Assembly: GCF_030464885.1 (NCBI RefSeq) | Contig: NZ_JALPRJ010000050.1 | Coordinates: 1 to 64,000, forward strand | Direction of reading: 5' to 3' | DNA: 64,000 nt | Source of the DNA: Caballeronia sp. SEWSISQ10-4 2 | GTDB lineage: Bacteria > Pseudomonadota > Gammaproteobacteria > Burkholderiales > Burkholderiaceae | Part shown: in pieces, positions 49,827-58,274 of the stretch | How positions within the stretch are numbered: the stretch's first letter is position 1 | Layout: every line of letters starts with the position of its first letter | Program-made: the position numbers and the translations under genes | Notes under the pieces: generated by a model | Databases searched by the model: none | What the model was told of the DNA's origin: nothing | Seen by the model: only the letters and a program-made list of their open reading frames with translations

Positions 49827-50519
49827 ATGCTCGAAGTCGATTCGCTTAACCAGTTCTACGGCGGCAGCCACATCCTGCGCGATGTCAAAATGACCGTGCC
49901 CGATGGAAAGCTGACGGTCCTGCTCGGCCGTAACGGCGTCGGCAAGACTACGCTGCTGCGCTGTTTAATGGGCGTCGTGCCCACTAAAAGCGGCACGATC
50001 TCATGGCGCGGCGCGAAGATTTCATCGATGCCAACCTACAAACGCGTATCGAGCGGTCTTGCTTATGTACCGCAAGGCCGCGATATCTTCGGCCGCCTCA
50101 CCGTCGAAGAAAACTTGCTGGTGGGCGCAGCGAGCCGTAAAGCGCCATCGAAAGTACCGGACCGGATCTACGAACTTTTTCCCGTGCTCAAGGAGATGAA
50201 AGGCCGGCGCGGCGGCGATCTGTCGGGCGGTCAGCAACAGCAGCTTGCGATCGGCCGGGCGTTGATGAGCGAACCGCAACTGCTCATTCTCGATGAACCC
50301 ACCGAGGGCATTCAGCCGTCCATCATCCAGGATATCGGGCGGACGCTGCGCCAACTCGTCGATGAAATGGGCATGACGGTCTTGCTCGTCGAACAGTATT
50401 ACGACTTCGCACGCGAGTTGGCAGACCGGTATTGGGTCATGAGCCGCGGTGAAATCGTGGCGGGTGGTGCGGGCGCGGATATGGAAGCGCAGGGCGTGCG
50501 GGAGTTGATCGCCGTCTGA
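49827..50519 (+). CDS. urtE: Urea ABC transporter, ATP-binding protein UrtE
   Basis: A 230-residue LivF-type ATPase. Walker A is GRNGVGKTTLLRCLMGVVP, the signature is GGDLSGGQQQQLAIGRALM and Walker B reads QLLILDEPTEGIQPSI. The ATG at 49827 opens MLEVDSLNQFYGGSHIL, with AAAGGAAT upstream; the TTG at 49803 lies in the urtD end and is less likely. It completes the UrtABCDE importer, and ureD follows 43 bases later. Confidence 0.95.
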   Translation: MLEVDSLNQFYGGSHILRDVKMTVPDGKLTVLLGRNGVGKTTLLRCLMGVVPTKSGTISWRGAKISSMPTYKRVSSGLAYVPQGRDIFGRLTVEENLLVGAASRKAPSKVPDRIYELFPVLKEMKGRRGGDLSGGQQQQLAIGRALMSEPQLLILDEPTEGIQPSIIQDIGRTLRQLVDEMGMTVLLVEQYYDFARELADRYWVMSRGEIVAGGAGADMEAQGVRELIAV

Positions 50520-50562
50520 TGCTCGCCGTACCATGGCGGCTCGTTCCGATCGTTAACACCTC

Positions 50563-51444
50563 ATGCATCACGAACCTATAGCCACACTCTTGCCATTAAC
50601 CGACTCGGACTCCAGCGAGTGGCACGGCAAGCTCGAACTCGGCTTCACACATCAGCTTCCGGGGCGCACGGCGCTCACGCATCGCAAGCACGTTGGACCC
50701 TTGCGCATGCAACGGCCTTTGTACCCCGAAGGCGAAAGCATCTGCCACGCGGTGATCGTGCATCCGCCGGGCGGTGTGGCGGGCGGTGATCGGCTTGCAA
50801 TCGATATCGATCTGGCTCCCGAAACGCATGCGGTCATCACGACGCCCGGCGCAACCAAGTGGTACAAGGCGAACGGCAAGCTCGCGACGCAACGCATCGA
50901 TATCCGCGTCGGCGCACATGCAAAACTCGACTGGCTGCCGCAGAACAACATTGTGTTCGAATCGTCGAACGTGGCGCTGGATTTCACGCTGACGATGGAT
51001 GAAACGGCGACGGCTATCGGCTGGGACGCGATGCAGTTGGGCCGTCAGGCAGCGGGCGAACGATGGTCGGACGGACGGCTGGTTTCCACGGCACGGATCA
51101 CGGACAGCAAGGGTCGTTTGCGCTGGTTCGAACGTACGCGGCTGAGCGCCGACGACCCATTGCGCGTGGCGCCGCAAGGTCTTGGCGGGTTCACGGCCTA
51201 CGGCACGTTGTGGGCAATCGGTGCGGCCTGCGACGACGCATTGGCGGAGTCTCTGACAACCCGCCTCCCCTTCGATTCCACGCTGCGCGCCGCCGCCTCA
51301 TGCGTCGCACCGGGCGTGTTGATCGTGCGCGCCGCAAGCCATTCGATGGAGCCACTCCAACGCGCGATGATCGAATGCTGGACCACGCTGCGCCCGTTGA
51401 TTCATGGCGTCGATGCCCGACCGCTGAGGCTTTGGACCACCTAA
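50563..51444 (+). CDS. ureD: Urease accessory protein UreD
   Basis: A 293-residue chaperone that binds apo-urease with UreF and UreG for nickel insertion. Family marks are GKLELGFTHQLPGRTALTHR, HVGPLRMQRPLYPEG, AVIVHPPGGVAGGDRLAIDI, TTPGATKWYKANG, LDWLPQNNIVFESSNVALDF and WDAMQLGRQAAGERW. It is normally directly upstream of ureA. Here a complete amino acid importer (51648-54541) separates them, although all genes share the strand. It probably belongs to the urt transcript, 43 bases behind urtE. Confidence 0.95.
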   Translation: MHHEPIATLLPLTDSDSSEWHGKLELGFTHQLPGRTALTHRKHVGPLRMQRPLYPEGESICHAVIVHPPGGVAGGDRLAIDIDLAPETHAVITTPGATKWYKANGKLATQRIDIRVGAHAKLDWLPQNNIVFESSNVALDFTLTMDETATAIGWDAMQLGRQAAGERWSDGRLVSTARITDSKGRLRWFERTRLSADDPLRVAPQGLGGFTAYGTLWAIGAACDDALAESLTTRLPFDSTLRAAASCVAPGVLIVRAASHSMEPLQRAMIECWTTLRPLIHGVDARPLRLWTT

Positions 51445-51466
51445 GCGGGTAATTCCTCTTAAAAAT

Positions 51467-51483
51467 CGCACCACAAAAGCGCA
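51467..51483. promoter_or_regulatory. NtrC-like binding site upstream of the amino acid importer
   Basis: CGCACC-ACAAA-AGCGCA differs from the urtA site in only one half-site base. Its centre is about 84 bases before the -24 element at 51559, nearly the same distance as at urtA. Another symmetric GCACAA/TTGTGC pair lies between 51481 and 51505. Confidence 0.6.
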
Positions 51484-51557
51484 CAATTAAGCCCATTATT
51501 TGTGCATAGCTGCTGCATGCCTCTCGTTTGAGCCCGCCCAGCAAGGCACAGAGGCAA

Positions 51558-51573
51558 TGGCACGACTCTCGCT
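51558..51573 (+). promoter_or_regulatory. Sigma-54 promoter of the amino acid importer
   Basis: TGGCACGACTCTCGCT has the -24 TGGCACG perfect, and GG (51559-51560) and GC (51571-51572) are 10 bases apart. It ends about 75 bases before the binding-protein ATG, matching the urtA layout. The in-frame ATG at 51528 lies upstream of it and cannot be the start. Confidence 0.72.
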
Positions 51574-51647
51574 TAATCACCTTTCCGACGAGTGCGTCAA
51601 CCATGACACGCACCGCGCCACATCGCGACTTAAGGAAAGAGAATCAA

Positions 51648-52451
51648 ATGACCAACACGCTTCGCCGCACTGCTGTTCGTACCCTCGTTGCCGCCCTCCT
51701 CGCCATTCCGGCTCTCGCTTTAACTCCGCTCACCGCCCACGCCGACGCGCTCGATAACGTCACCAAAGCCGGCGTTTTGAAAGTCGCCGTGCCCGAGGAT
51801 TACCCGCCGTTCGGCGCGGTCGGCGGCGATATGAAGCCGCAGGGTTATGACATCGACATGGCCGCGCTGCTCGCCAAGTCGCTGGGCGTAAAGCTCGAAC
51901 TCGTGCCGGTGAACAGCGCGAATCGCGTGCCGTATCTGACGACGAACAAAGTGGATCTGGTGATTTCATCGCTGGGCAAGACGCCGGATCGCGAGAAGGT
52001 CATGGACTTTTCAGCGCCCTACGCGCCGTACTTCCAGGGTGTGTTCGGTCCCGCCGATGTCAAGGTCGCCGGTCCCGCCGATCTCGCCGGCAAGACGGTC
52101 GGCGCGACGCGCGGCGCACTCGAAGAAATCGCGCTCACGCAAATGGCGCCGGACGCGACCATCAAGCGTTTCGAAGACAACAACGCGACCATCCAGGCGT
52201 TTCTCTCCGGTCAGGTGCAACTGATCGCGGCCGGCAATATCGTCGCAGCAGCGATCCTCGCGAAGAATCCGCCGCGCCGTCCTGAGCCGAAATTCGTGAT
52301 CAAGAACTCGCCGTGTTTCGTCGGCATGAACAAGAACGAACCGCGCTTGCTGGCCAAAGTCGATGCCACCATCGCTCAGGCAAAGAAGGACGGCTCGCTC
52401 GAAGCCATGTCGGAAAAATGGTTCAAGGCGCCGCTGCCGGCTGGTTTGTAA
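51648..52451 (+). CDS. Polar amino acid ABC transporter, substrate-binding protein
   Basis: A 267-residue periplasmic binding protein of the glutamine/histidine-like (SBP3) family. It has a Sec signal peptide TLVAALLAIPALALTPLTAHA, then GVLKVAVPEDYPPFGAVGGD, KPQGYDIDMAALLAKSLGVK and VDLVISSLGKTPDREKVMDF with FSAPYAPYFQGV. The ligand-contacting loop reads KTVGATRGALEEIALTQMAP. The ligand cannot be named by eye; acidic, basic and cystine-like binders share these strings. AAGGAAAGAG precedes the ATG. It heads a four-gene operon behind its own sigma-54 promoter. Confidence 0.9.
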   Translation: MTNTLRRTAVRTLVAALLAIPALALTPLTAHADALDNVTKAGVLKVAVPEDYPPFGAVGGDMKPQGYDIDMAALLAKSLGVKLELVPVNSANRVPYLTTNKVDLVISSLGKTPDREKVMDFSAPYAPYFQGVFGPADVKVAGPADLAGKTVGATRGALEEIALTQMAPDATIKRFEDNNATIQAFLSGQVQLIAAGNIVAAAILAKNPPRRPEPKFVIKNSPCFVGMNKNEPRLLAKVDATIAQAKKDGSLEAMSEKWFKAPLPAGL

Positions 52452-52510
52452 ATCGACAAATCGACTCGTGAATCAACACCGTCAAGCTTAAATAACAAGG
52501 CGCCGCTTTA

Positions 52511-53188
52511 ATGGCTTATCAACTCCAGTTCGGCGATCTCGGGCAGTACGCCGGCATGTTCGCGAGCGGCGCGGCGATCACGCTCGGGCTGACCGCCGTC
52601 TCAACCGTGCTCGGCCTCGCGGTCGGCATCCTCGGCGCGGCGGGCAAAGGCAGCAAGTTTGCGGCGGTGCGTTCGTTCGTCGGCGGCTATGTGGAAGCGA
52701 TCCGCAATACGCCGTTCATCGTGCAACTGTTCTTCGTGTTCTTCGGGCTGCCGGCGCTCGGTATTCGTATCGATGAATACGTCGCCGCCGTGCTCGCGAT
52801 GACGCTCAATCTCGGCGCGTATTCGGTGGAGATCATCCGCTCGGGTATCGCGGCGGTGCCGAAGGGACATCTTGAAGCGGCGGCGTCGCTTGCCATGACA
52901 CGTGGCGAGACGTTCCGGCACGTGGTCTTGCCGCAAGCCATCGCAAAAGTATTTCCTGCTCTCGCCAGCCAGATCGTGATCACGATGCTCGGCTCGGCGG
53001 TGGTATCGCAGATATCCGTCGCCGACCTGACCTACGCCGCAAGCTACATTCAATCGCGTAACTTCCGTGCGTTCGAAACGTATTTCCTGATCACCGCGGC
53101 GTATCTCGTGATGGCGATCGTCCTGCGCTTCCTGCTCAACGAAGTGGGCAAACGCCTGTTCGCACGCAATCTGCGAGGTGCCCGATGA
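52511..53188 (+). CDS. Polar amino acid ABC transporter, permease 1
   Basis: A 225-residue HisM/GlnP-type permease. It shows several helices, YVEAIRNTPFIVQLFFVFFG and LPALGIRIDEYVAAVLAMTL, and the cytoplasmic EAA loop LEAAASLAMTRGETFRHVVL, which contacts the ATPase. It pairs with the second permease and overlaps it by ATGA at 53185-53188. Confidence 0.92.
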   Translation: MAYQLQFGDLGQYAGMFASGAAITLGLTAVSTVLGLAVGILGAAGKGSKFAAVRSFVGGYVEAIRNTPFIVQLFFVFFGLPALGIRIDEYVAAVLAMTLNLGAYSVEIIRSGIAAVPKGHLEAAASLAMTRGETFRHVVLPQAIAKVFPALASQIVITMLGSAVVSQISVADLTYAASYIQSRNFRAFETYFLITAAYLVMAIVLRFLLNEVGKRLFARNLRGAR

Positions 53189-53835
53189 TCGAATTCACCT
53201 TCGAGCAGATCCTCACCAACCTGCTGCTTGCGGCGCGCTGGACGATCGTGCTGTCGATCGTTTCGTTCGTGGCGGGCGGGATCGTGGGCTTCGTGCTGCT
53301 TGTCATGCGCGTGTCGAGTTCGCGGGTGCTGCGAACGCTCGTGAAGCTCTACATCGAGATCTTCCAGGGCACGCCGCTTTTGATGCAACTGTTCCTCGTA
53401 TTCTTCGGTTTGCCGCTGCTTGGCGTGGAAGTCCAGCCATGGATAGCAGCAACCGTCGGCCTCACGCTGTTCACCAGCGCGTATCTCGCCGAAATCTGGC
53501 GCGGCTGCGTGGAAGCGATTCCCAAGGGGCAATGGGAAGCATCGTCGAGTCTCGCGATGAATTACTTCGAACAATTGCGCCACGTGATTCTTCCGCAAGC
53601 CACCCGCATCGCCATCGGGCCGACGGTCGGTTTCGGTGTGCAAGCCGTGAAGGACACGGCGCTGGTCTCGATCATCGGCTTCACCGAACTTACTAAAGCC
53701 GGCACGATGATTTCGAACGCGACCTTCAGGCCGTTCGTGGTCTATGGCTTGGTCGCCGTGATCTACTTCGTGATTTGTTATCCGCTTACCCGCTACGCGC
53801 GCACGCTCGAAAGGAAATGGAATGCCGCTCGTTGA
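53185..53835 (+). CDS. Polar amino acid ABC transporter, permease 2
   Basis: A 216-residue permease homologous to its neighbour. Visible strings are VKLYIEIFQGTPLLMQLFLV, FFGLPLLGVEVQPWIAATVG and the EAA loop QWEASSSLAMNYFEQLRHVI with LPQATRIAIGPTVGFGVQAV. Two unlike permeases forming a heterodimer is the usual layout of this importer type. The gene end overlaps the ATPase gene by 14 bases. Confidence 0.92.
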   Translation: MIEFTFEQILTNLLLAARWTIVLSIVSFVAGGIVGFVLLVMRVSSSRVLRTLVKLYIEIFQGTPLLMQLFLVFFGLPLLGVEVQPWIAATVGLTLFTSAYLAEIWRGCVEAIPKGQWEASSSLAMNYFEQLRHVILPQATRIAIGPTVGFGVQAVKDTALVSIIGFTELTKAGTMISNATFRPFVVYGLVAVIYFVICYPLTRYARTLERKWNAAR

Positions 53836-54541
53836 AACGCAAAACCTCAAGAAGCAGTTCGGCGCGAACCAGGTCCTGAAGGGCATCGATTTTTCGGTGG
53901 AATCGGGACAGGTAGTGGCAATCATCGGACGCAGCGGCTCGGGTAAAAGTACCTTGCTGCGGACGTTGAACGGACTGGAAAGTATCGATGAAGGGTCCAT
54001 TGAAATCGATGGCGAACACATGGATGCGCGTCATGCCGATCTGCGCGCGTTGCGCCTGAAAGTTGGCATGGTGTTCCAGCAGTACAACCTGTTTCCGCAT
54101 CTCACCGCGGGACAGAACGTCATGCTCGCGCAGACGGTGGTCAAGAAAGTCCACAAGGCGAAGGCGCGCGCCACGGCCGAACAAGTGCTGGAACGCGTCG
54201 GCCTCGCCGATAAATTCAACGCCTATCCCGAGCAACTCTCGGGCGGACAGCAACAGCGCGTAGCCATCGCGCGTGCGCTTGCAATGAAGCCCACGGTCCT
54301 GCTTTGCGACGAAATCACCTCCGCGCTCGATCCTGAGCTCGTCGGTGAAGTGCTGGCCGTAGTGGAAAGCCTCGCCGCCGATGGCATGACGCTCATCATG
54401 GTCACGCACGAGATGCGCTTCGCGCGGCGTGTGTCGAACAAGGTCGTGTTCATGCATCAGGGACGCGTGTGGGAAAGCGGCACGCCGGAAGAGATTTTCG
54501 AGCGGCCGACGACCGTCGAGTTGCAGAAGTTCATCCAATGA
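53822..54541 (+). CDS. Polar amino acid ABC transporter, ATP-binding protein
   Basis: A 239-residue GlnQ/HisP-type ATPase. Walker A is GRSGSGKSTLLRTLNGLES, the Q-loop is GMVFQQYNLFPHLTAGQNVM, the signature is QLSGGQQQRVAIARALAM and Walker B is LLCDEITSALDPELVGEV. The start overlaps the permease gene. Position and overlaps show one importer of four genes inserted between ureD and ureA. Confidence 0.95.
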   Translation: MPLVETQNLKKQFGANQVLKGIDFSVESGQVVAIIGRSGSGKSTLLRTLNGLESIDEGSIEIDGEHMDARHADLRALRLKVGMVFQQYNLFPHLTAGQNVMLAQTVVKKVHKAKARATAEQVLERVGLADKFNAYPEQLSGGQQQRVAIARALAMKPTVLLCDEITSALDPELVGEVLAVVESLAADGMTLIMVTHEMRFARRVSNKVVFMHQGRVWESGTPEEIFERPTTVELQKFIQ

Positions 54542-54576
54542 AATCGCAGGGTTGCAATGCCAGGATTCTTTCAAAA

Positions 54577-54608
54577 TTGACGCCTACCTAAGTTGACGCT
54601 TACCTAAG
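54577..54608. repeat. 16-bp tandem near-repeat upstream of ureA
   Basis: TTGACGCCTACCTAAG (54577-54592) and TTGACGCTTACCTAAG (54593-54608) differ at one base. They fill half of the 90-base gap before ureA and may be regulator half-sites or a small duplication. Confidence 0.75.
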
Positions 54609-54631
54609 ACACGCTCACACGCCCCGAACCC

Positions 54632-54934
54632 ATGAAGCTCACCCACCGCGAAAAAGACAAGCTGCTGATCTTCACCGCCGCGCTGCTCGCCGAACGGCGT
54701 CGCGCTCGCGGGCTGAAGCTGAATTATCCGGAAGCCATCGCGTTCATCTCGGCGGCGCTGATGGAAGCGGCGCGCGACGGCCGCACCGTTGCCGACGTGA
54801 TGCACTACGGCACCACGCTCCTCACGCGCGACGACGTGATGGACGGCGTGCCGGAAATGATCCCTGACATCCAGATAGAAGCCACCTTCCCCGACGGCAC
54901 CAAGCTCGTGACCGTCCATCATCCGATTCCCTGA
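54632..54934 (+). CDS. ureA: Urease gamma subunit
   Basis: A 100-residue urease gamma chain. The family opening MKLTHREKDKLLIFTAALLA, then AERRRARGLKLNYPEAIAFI, AALMEAARDGRTVADVM and the end VMDGVPEMIPDIQIEATFPD with TKLVTVHHPI are standard. It forms the (UreABC)3 enzyme that hydrolyses urea to ammonia and carbamate. It is separate from ureB, as in most proteobacteria. Confidence 0.97.
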   Translation: MKLTHREKDKLLIFTAALLAERRRARGLKLNYPEAIAFISAALMEAARDGRTVADVMHYGTTLLTRDDVMDGVPEMIPDIQIEATFPDGTKLVTVHHPIP

Positions 54935-54962
54935 ACATGCAGCACGCTAAAAGGAGCCGCGC

Positions 54963-55268
54963 ATGATTCCCGGCGAATATCTCATCGACGATGGTGAGCA
55001 CGAACTCAACGCGGGCCGCGAGACGGTGTCCGTGACGGTATCGAATACAGGCGACCGGCCTGTGCAGGTCGGCTCGCATTTTCATTTCTACGAAGTCAAC
55101 ACGGCGCTTACCTTCGAACGCGACAAGGCAAGAGGCTTTCGGCTGAACATTGCGTCGGGTACGGCCGTGCGCTTCGAGCCCGGTCAGGAACGCACAGTCG
55201 AACTCGTTGCGCTCGCAGGTGACCGCACGGTGTACGGCTTCAATGGCCTCGTGATGGGCCCGCTTTGA
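54963..55268 (+). CDS. ureB: Urease beta subunit
   Basis: A 101-residue urease beta chain. IPGEYLIDDGEHELNAGRET, VSNTGDRPVQVGSHFHFYEV, NTALTFERDKARGFRLNIAS and FEPGQERTVELVALAGDRTV followed by YGFNGLVMG are the family pattern. AAAGGAG lies upstream of the ATG. It sits between ureA and ureC in the catalytic subunit operon. Confidence 0.97.
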   Translation: MIPGEYLIDDGEHELNAGRETVSVTVSNTGDRPVQVGSHFHFYEVNTALTFERDKARGFRLNIASGTAVRFEPGQERTVELVALAGDRTVYGFNGLVMGPL

Positions 55269-55290
55269 ACTTCTCTTCAGGAACATCGAA

Positions 55291-56997
55291 ATGACGCTAC
55301 GCATCGGACGCCGCGCCTACGCGGAGATGTTCGGCCCGACCACCGGCGACCGCGTGCGTCTCGCCGATACCGACCTGCTGATCGAAGTCGAACGCGACTT
55401 CACGACCTACGGCGAAGAAGTGAAATTCGGCGGCGGCAAGGTGATTCGCGACGGCATGGGCCAGTCGCAGCGCGTGCACGCCGACGTGGTGGATACAGTC
55501 GTGACGAACGCGCTGATCCTCGATCACTGGGGCATCGTGAAGGCGGATATCGGCATCAAGAACGGGCGGGTGTTTGCTATCGGCAAGGCGGGCAATCCGG
55601 ATATTCAGCCGGGCGTGACGATTGCCATCGGCGCAGCGACTGAAGTGATTGCCGGTGAAGGCATGATCGTGACGGCGGGCGGTATCGACTCGCATATTCA
55701 CTTCATCAGCCCGCAGCAAATTGATGAGGCGCTCGCCTCCGGCATCACGACGATGCTCGGCGGCGGCACCGGTCCCGCGACCGGCACGAACGCCACGACC
55801 TGCACGCCGGGACCGTGGCATCTCGAGCGCATGCTGCAAGCCGCCGATGGCTGGCCGGTGAACCTTGGCTTTCTCGGCAAGGGCAATGTGAGTTTGCCGG
55901 CGCCGGCGATCGAGCAGATCAAGGCCGGTGCGATCGGGCTCAAGCTCCATGAAGACTGGGGCACGACGCCGGCGGCTATCGATAACTGCCTGTCCGTTGC
56001 CGACGATACCGACACCCAAGTCGCCATCCACACGGACACGCTCAACGAAGCGGGTTTTGTCGAAACGACGGTGGCCGCGTTCAAAGGCCGCACGATCCAC
56101 ACCTACCACACCGAAGGCGCGGGCGGCGGCCATGCGCCGGACATCATCAAGGTCTGCGGCGAGTCGAACGTGCTGCCTTCATCGACGAATCCGACGCGTC
56201 CGTACACCATCAACACGCTCGACGAACACCTCGACATGCTGATGGTCTGCCATCATCTCGATCCATCGATTGCGGAAGATATCGCGTTCGCTGAATCGCG
56301 GATTCGTCGCGAGACGATTGCGGCCGAAGACATTCTTCATGACCTCGGCGCGTTGTCCATGCTGTCCTCGGATTCGCAGGCGATGGGCCGCGTCGGCGAG
56401 GTCGTCATGCGCACCTGGCAAACCGCGCACAAGATGAAAACGCAACGCGGCGCGCTGCCGGAAGACTCATCGCGTAACGACAACTTCCGCGCGAAACGCT
56501 ACATCGCCAAGTACACGATCAACCCGGCCATTACGCATGGCATCGCGCATGAAGTGGGGTCCATCGAGCCGGGCAAGTGGGCCGATCTCGTGTTCTGGGA
56601 ACCGGCGTTCTTTGGCGTGAAGCCTGCAATGATCCTGAAAGGCGGCATGATCGCGGTGGCGCAGATGGGCGACCCGAACGCATCGATTCCGACGCCGCAA
56701 CCGGTGCATTATCGCGAGATGTTTGCGACGCGCGGCGGTGCGCTGGGCAAGACTTCCCTGACGTTTGTTTCGCAGATGGCGATGGATGACGGTGTCGGCG
56801 AACGGTATGGTTTGCGTAAGCAAGTGGTCGCGGTGAAGAACTGCCGGAACATCTCGAAGGCCGACATGATTCACAATGCGTACAGGCCGTCGATCACCGT
56901 CGATCCGGAAACGTACCAGGTGGTAGCCGACGGCCAGTTGCTCACCTGCGAGCCGGCAACCGTTTTGCCGATGGCGCAGCGCTACTTCCTATTTTGA
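55291..56997 (+). CDS. ureC: Urease alpha (catalytic) subunit
   Basis: A 568-residue nickel amidohydrolase. The essential residues are present: HIHFISPQQ (Ni ligands), the carbamylated Lys in GAIGLKLHEDWGTTP near residue 217, HTDTLNEAGFVE, AGGGHAPDI and the catalytic flap VCHHLDPSI. The family signature GGGTGPATGTNATTCTPG lies at about 165. It opens MTLRIGRRAYAEMFGPTTGD. With UreA and UreB it converts urea, imported by UrtABCDE, to ammonia and CO2. Confidence 0.98.
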   Translation: MTLRIGRRAYAEMFGPTTGDRVRLADTDLLIEVERDFTTYGEEVKFGGGKVIRDGMGQSQRVHADVVDTVVTNALILDHWGIVKADIGIKNGRVFAIGKAGNPDIQPGVTIAIGAATEVIAGEGMIVTAGGIDSHIHFISPQQIDEALASGITTMLGGGTGPATGTNATTCTPGPWHLERMLQAADGWPVNLGFLGKGNVSLPAPAIEQIKAGAIGLKLHEDWGTTPAAIDNCLSVADDTDTQVAIHTDTLNEAGFVETTVAAFKGRTIHTYHTEGAGGGHAPDIIKVCGESNVLPSSTNPTRPYTINTLDEHLDMLMVCHHLDPSIAEDIAFAESRIRRETIAAEDILHDLGALSMLSSDSQAMGRVGEVVMRTWQTAHKMKTQRGALPEDSSRNDNFRAKRYIAKYTINPAITHGIAHEVGSIEPGKWADLVFWEPAFFGVKPAMILKGGMIAVAQMGDPNASIPTPQPVHYREMFATRGGALGKTSLTFVSQMAMDDGVGERYGLRKQVVAVKNCRNISKADMIHNAYRPSITVDPETYQVVADGQLLTCEPATVLPMAQRYFLF

Positions 56998-57004
56998 GAC
57001 TTTC

Positions 57005-57601
57005 ATGCGCACGATCGACAAACGTATCGAAGCGAAACTGGCCGCGCCGCTGATCAAGCGCGCGCCGACGCTCACCCTTTCCTTCGATGACCGCTGCAAA
57101 AGCCGTCTCGCCGCGACGCTGGATAACGGCGAAGAAGTGGCCTTGGTGCTGCCGCGCGGCACGGTGCTGCGCGACGGCGATATGCTCGTCGCCGATGACG
57201 GCGGCCTCGTGCGCGTGATCGCGGCTGCACAAGATGTGCTGGTCGTGCATGCCCACGATGCTATTACGCTCACGCGCGCCGCCTATCATCTGGGCAATCG
57301 GCACACGCCGGTGGAAGTGAGCGCGGGCCAGTTGAAACTGGAAGCCGATCCCGTGCTGGAAGACATGCTGAAACGTCTCGGCGCGCATGTTGAGCACGCG
57401 AGCGCGCCGTTCCAGCCGGAGACGGGTGCATATGGCGGCGGTCATAAGCATGGGCATGACGAGACGTTTGTAGAGGACTACGCGCTCGCGCAAAAGGTCT
57501 TCGATGAACATCACGGGCATGCGCACGGCAAGGGCCACGATCACGGCGACCACTCGCAGTGCAGCCACGAAGGTCACGACCACGGTCATGCGCACCGCTG
57601 A
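57005..57601 (+). CDS. ureE: Urease accessory protein UreE, His-rich nickel carrier
   Basis: A 198-residue metallochaperone. The N-terminal peptide-binding domain (LTLSFDDRCKSRLAATLDNG, EEVALVLPRGTVLRDGDML) is followed by the nickel-binding core AAYHLGNRHTPVEVSAGQLK with YHLGNRH. A C-terminal tail holds about 16 histidines (GHKHGHDE, HHGHAHGKGHDHGDHSQ, HEGHDHGHAHR). The tail stores nickel and hands it to UreG. The last 14 bases overlap ureF. Confidence 0.96.
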   Translation: MRTIDKRIEAKLAAPLIKRAPTLTLSFDDRCKSRLAATLDNGEEVALVLPRGTVLRDGDMLVADDGGLVRVIAAAQDVLVVHAHDAITLTRAAYHLGNRHTPVEVSAGQLKLEADPVLEDMLKRLGAHVEHASAPFQPETGAYGGGHKHGHDETFVEDYALAQKVFDEHHGHAHGKGHDHGDHSQCSHEGHDHGHAHR

Positions 57602-58268
57602 GCTCACTGCCCTGCTTCATCTCGCGTCGCCGGCATTGCCTATCGGCGCGTTCAGTTATTCGCAGGGTCTCGAATCGGCGATAGAACACGGCTTCATCCA
57701 CGACGGTGACACCGCTCGCGACTGGATCGCCAGCGGTTTAACCCATGTGCTCGCACGCGGCGAACTCCCATTCCTCGCGCACCAGATGACCCGCTGGCGC
57801 AATCACGAAGCAGCAGAACTCGCCACCGCCGATGAAGAATTCCTCGCCAGCCGCGAGTCTGCGGAATTGCGTCGCGAGACACAGCAAATGGGCTGGTCGC
57901 TTGCGCAATTGTGCACACAGCTCGAATGGGGCGACGCCGCGCGCCTCGCGACGTTGAACGCCATCAAACCGATTTCGCAGCCGACAGCATTCGCCTTCGC
58001 CGCCTGCGCCAACAATGCAGCCCCCGACGCCGTCCTTGCCGCCTACGCCTTCGCCTGGGTAGAAAACCAGGCCGCGGCAGCGCTGAAAGCGGTACCCTTG
58101 GGCCAGATCGCAGGCCAACGGATCATCGTCGCGTTGCGCGAACCTATCGACATCGCCGTGCAACGCGCGCTCGCCACCTCGCCCGACGAGATCAACACCT
58201 TCGCGCCGCAACTCGGCATTCTCTCCGCGCGCCACGAGTCGCAGTACTCGCGCTTATTCCGCTCTTAA
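57588..58268 (+). CDS. ureF: Urease accessory protein UreF
   Basis: A 226-residue all-helical protein that gates nickel insertion as a UreG-activating partner. It opens MRTAELTALLHLASPALPIG and has AFSYSQGLESAIEHGFIHD, LAHQMTRWRNHEAAELATAD, REETQ-like RRETQQMGWSLAQLCT and KAVPLGQIAGQRIIVALREP. The ATG at 57588 lies inside the ureE end and gives the usual family length; the longer frame from 57504 runs into the ureE His tail. Confidence 0.95.
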   Translation: MRTAELTALLHLASPALPIGAFSYSQGLESAIEHGFIHDGDTARDWIASGLTHVLARGELPFLAHQMTRWRNHEAAELATADEEFLASRESAELRRETQQMGWSLAQLCTQLEWGDAARLATLNAIKPISQPTAFAFAACANNAAPDAVLAAYAFAWVENQAAAALKAVPLGQIAGQRIIVALREPIDIAVQRALATSPDEINTFAPQLGILSARHESQYSRLFRS

Positions 58269-58274
58269 AAAACC

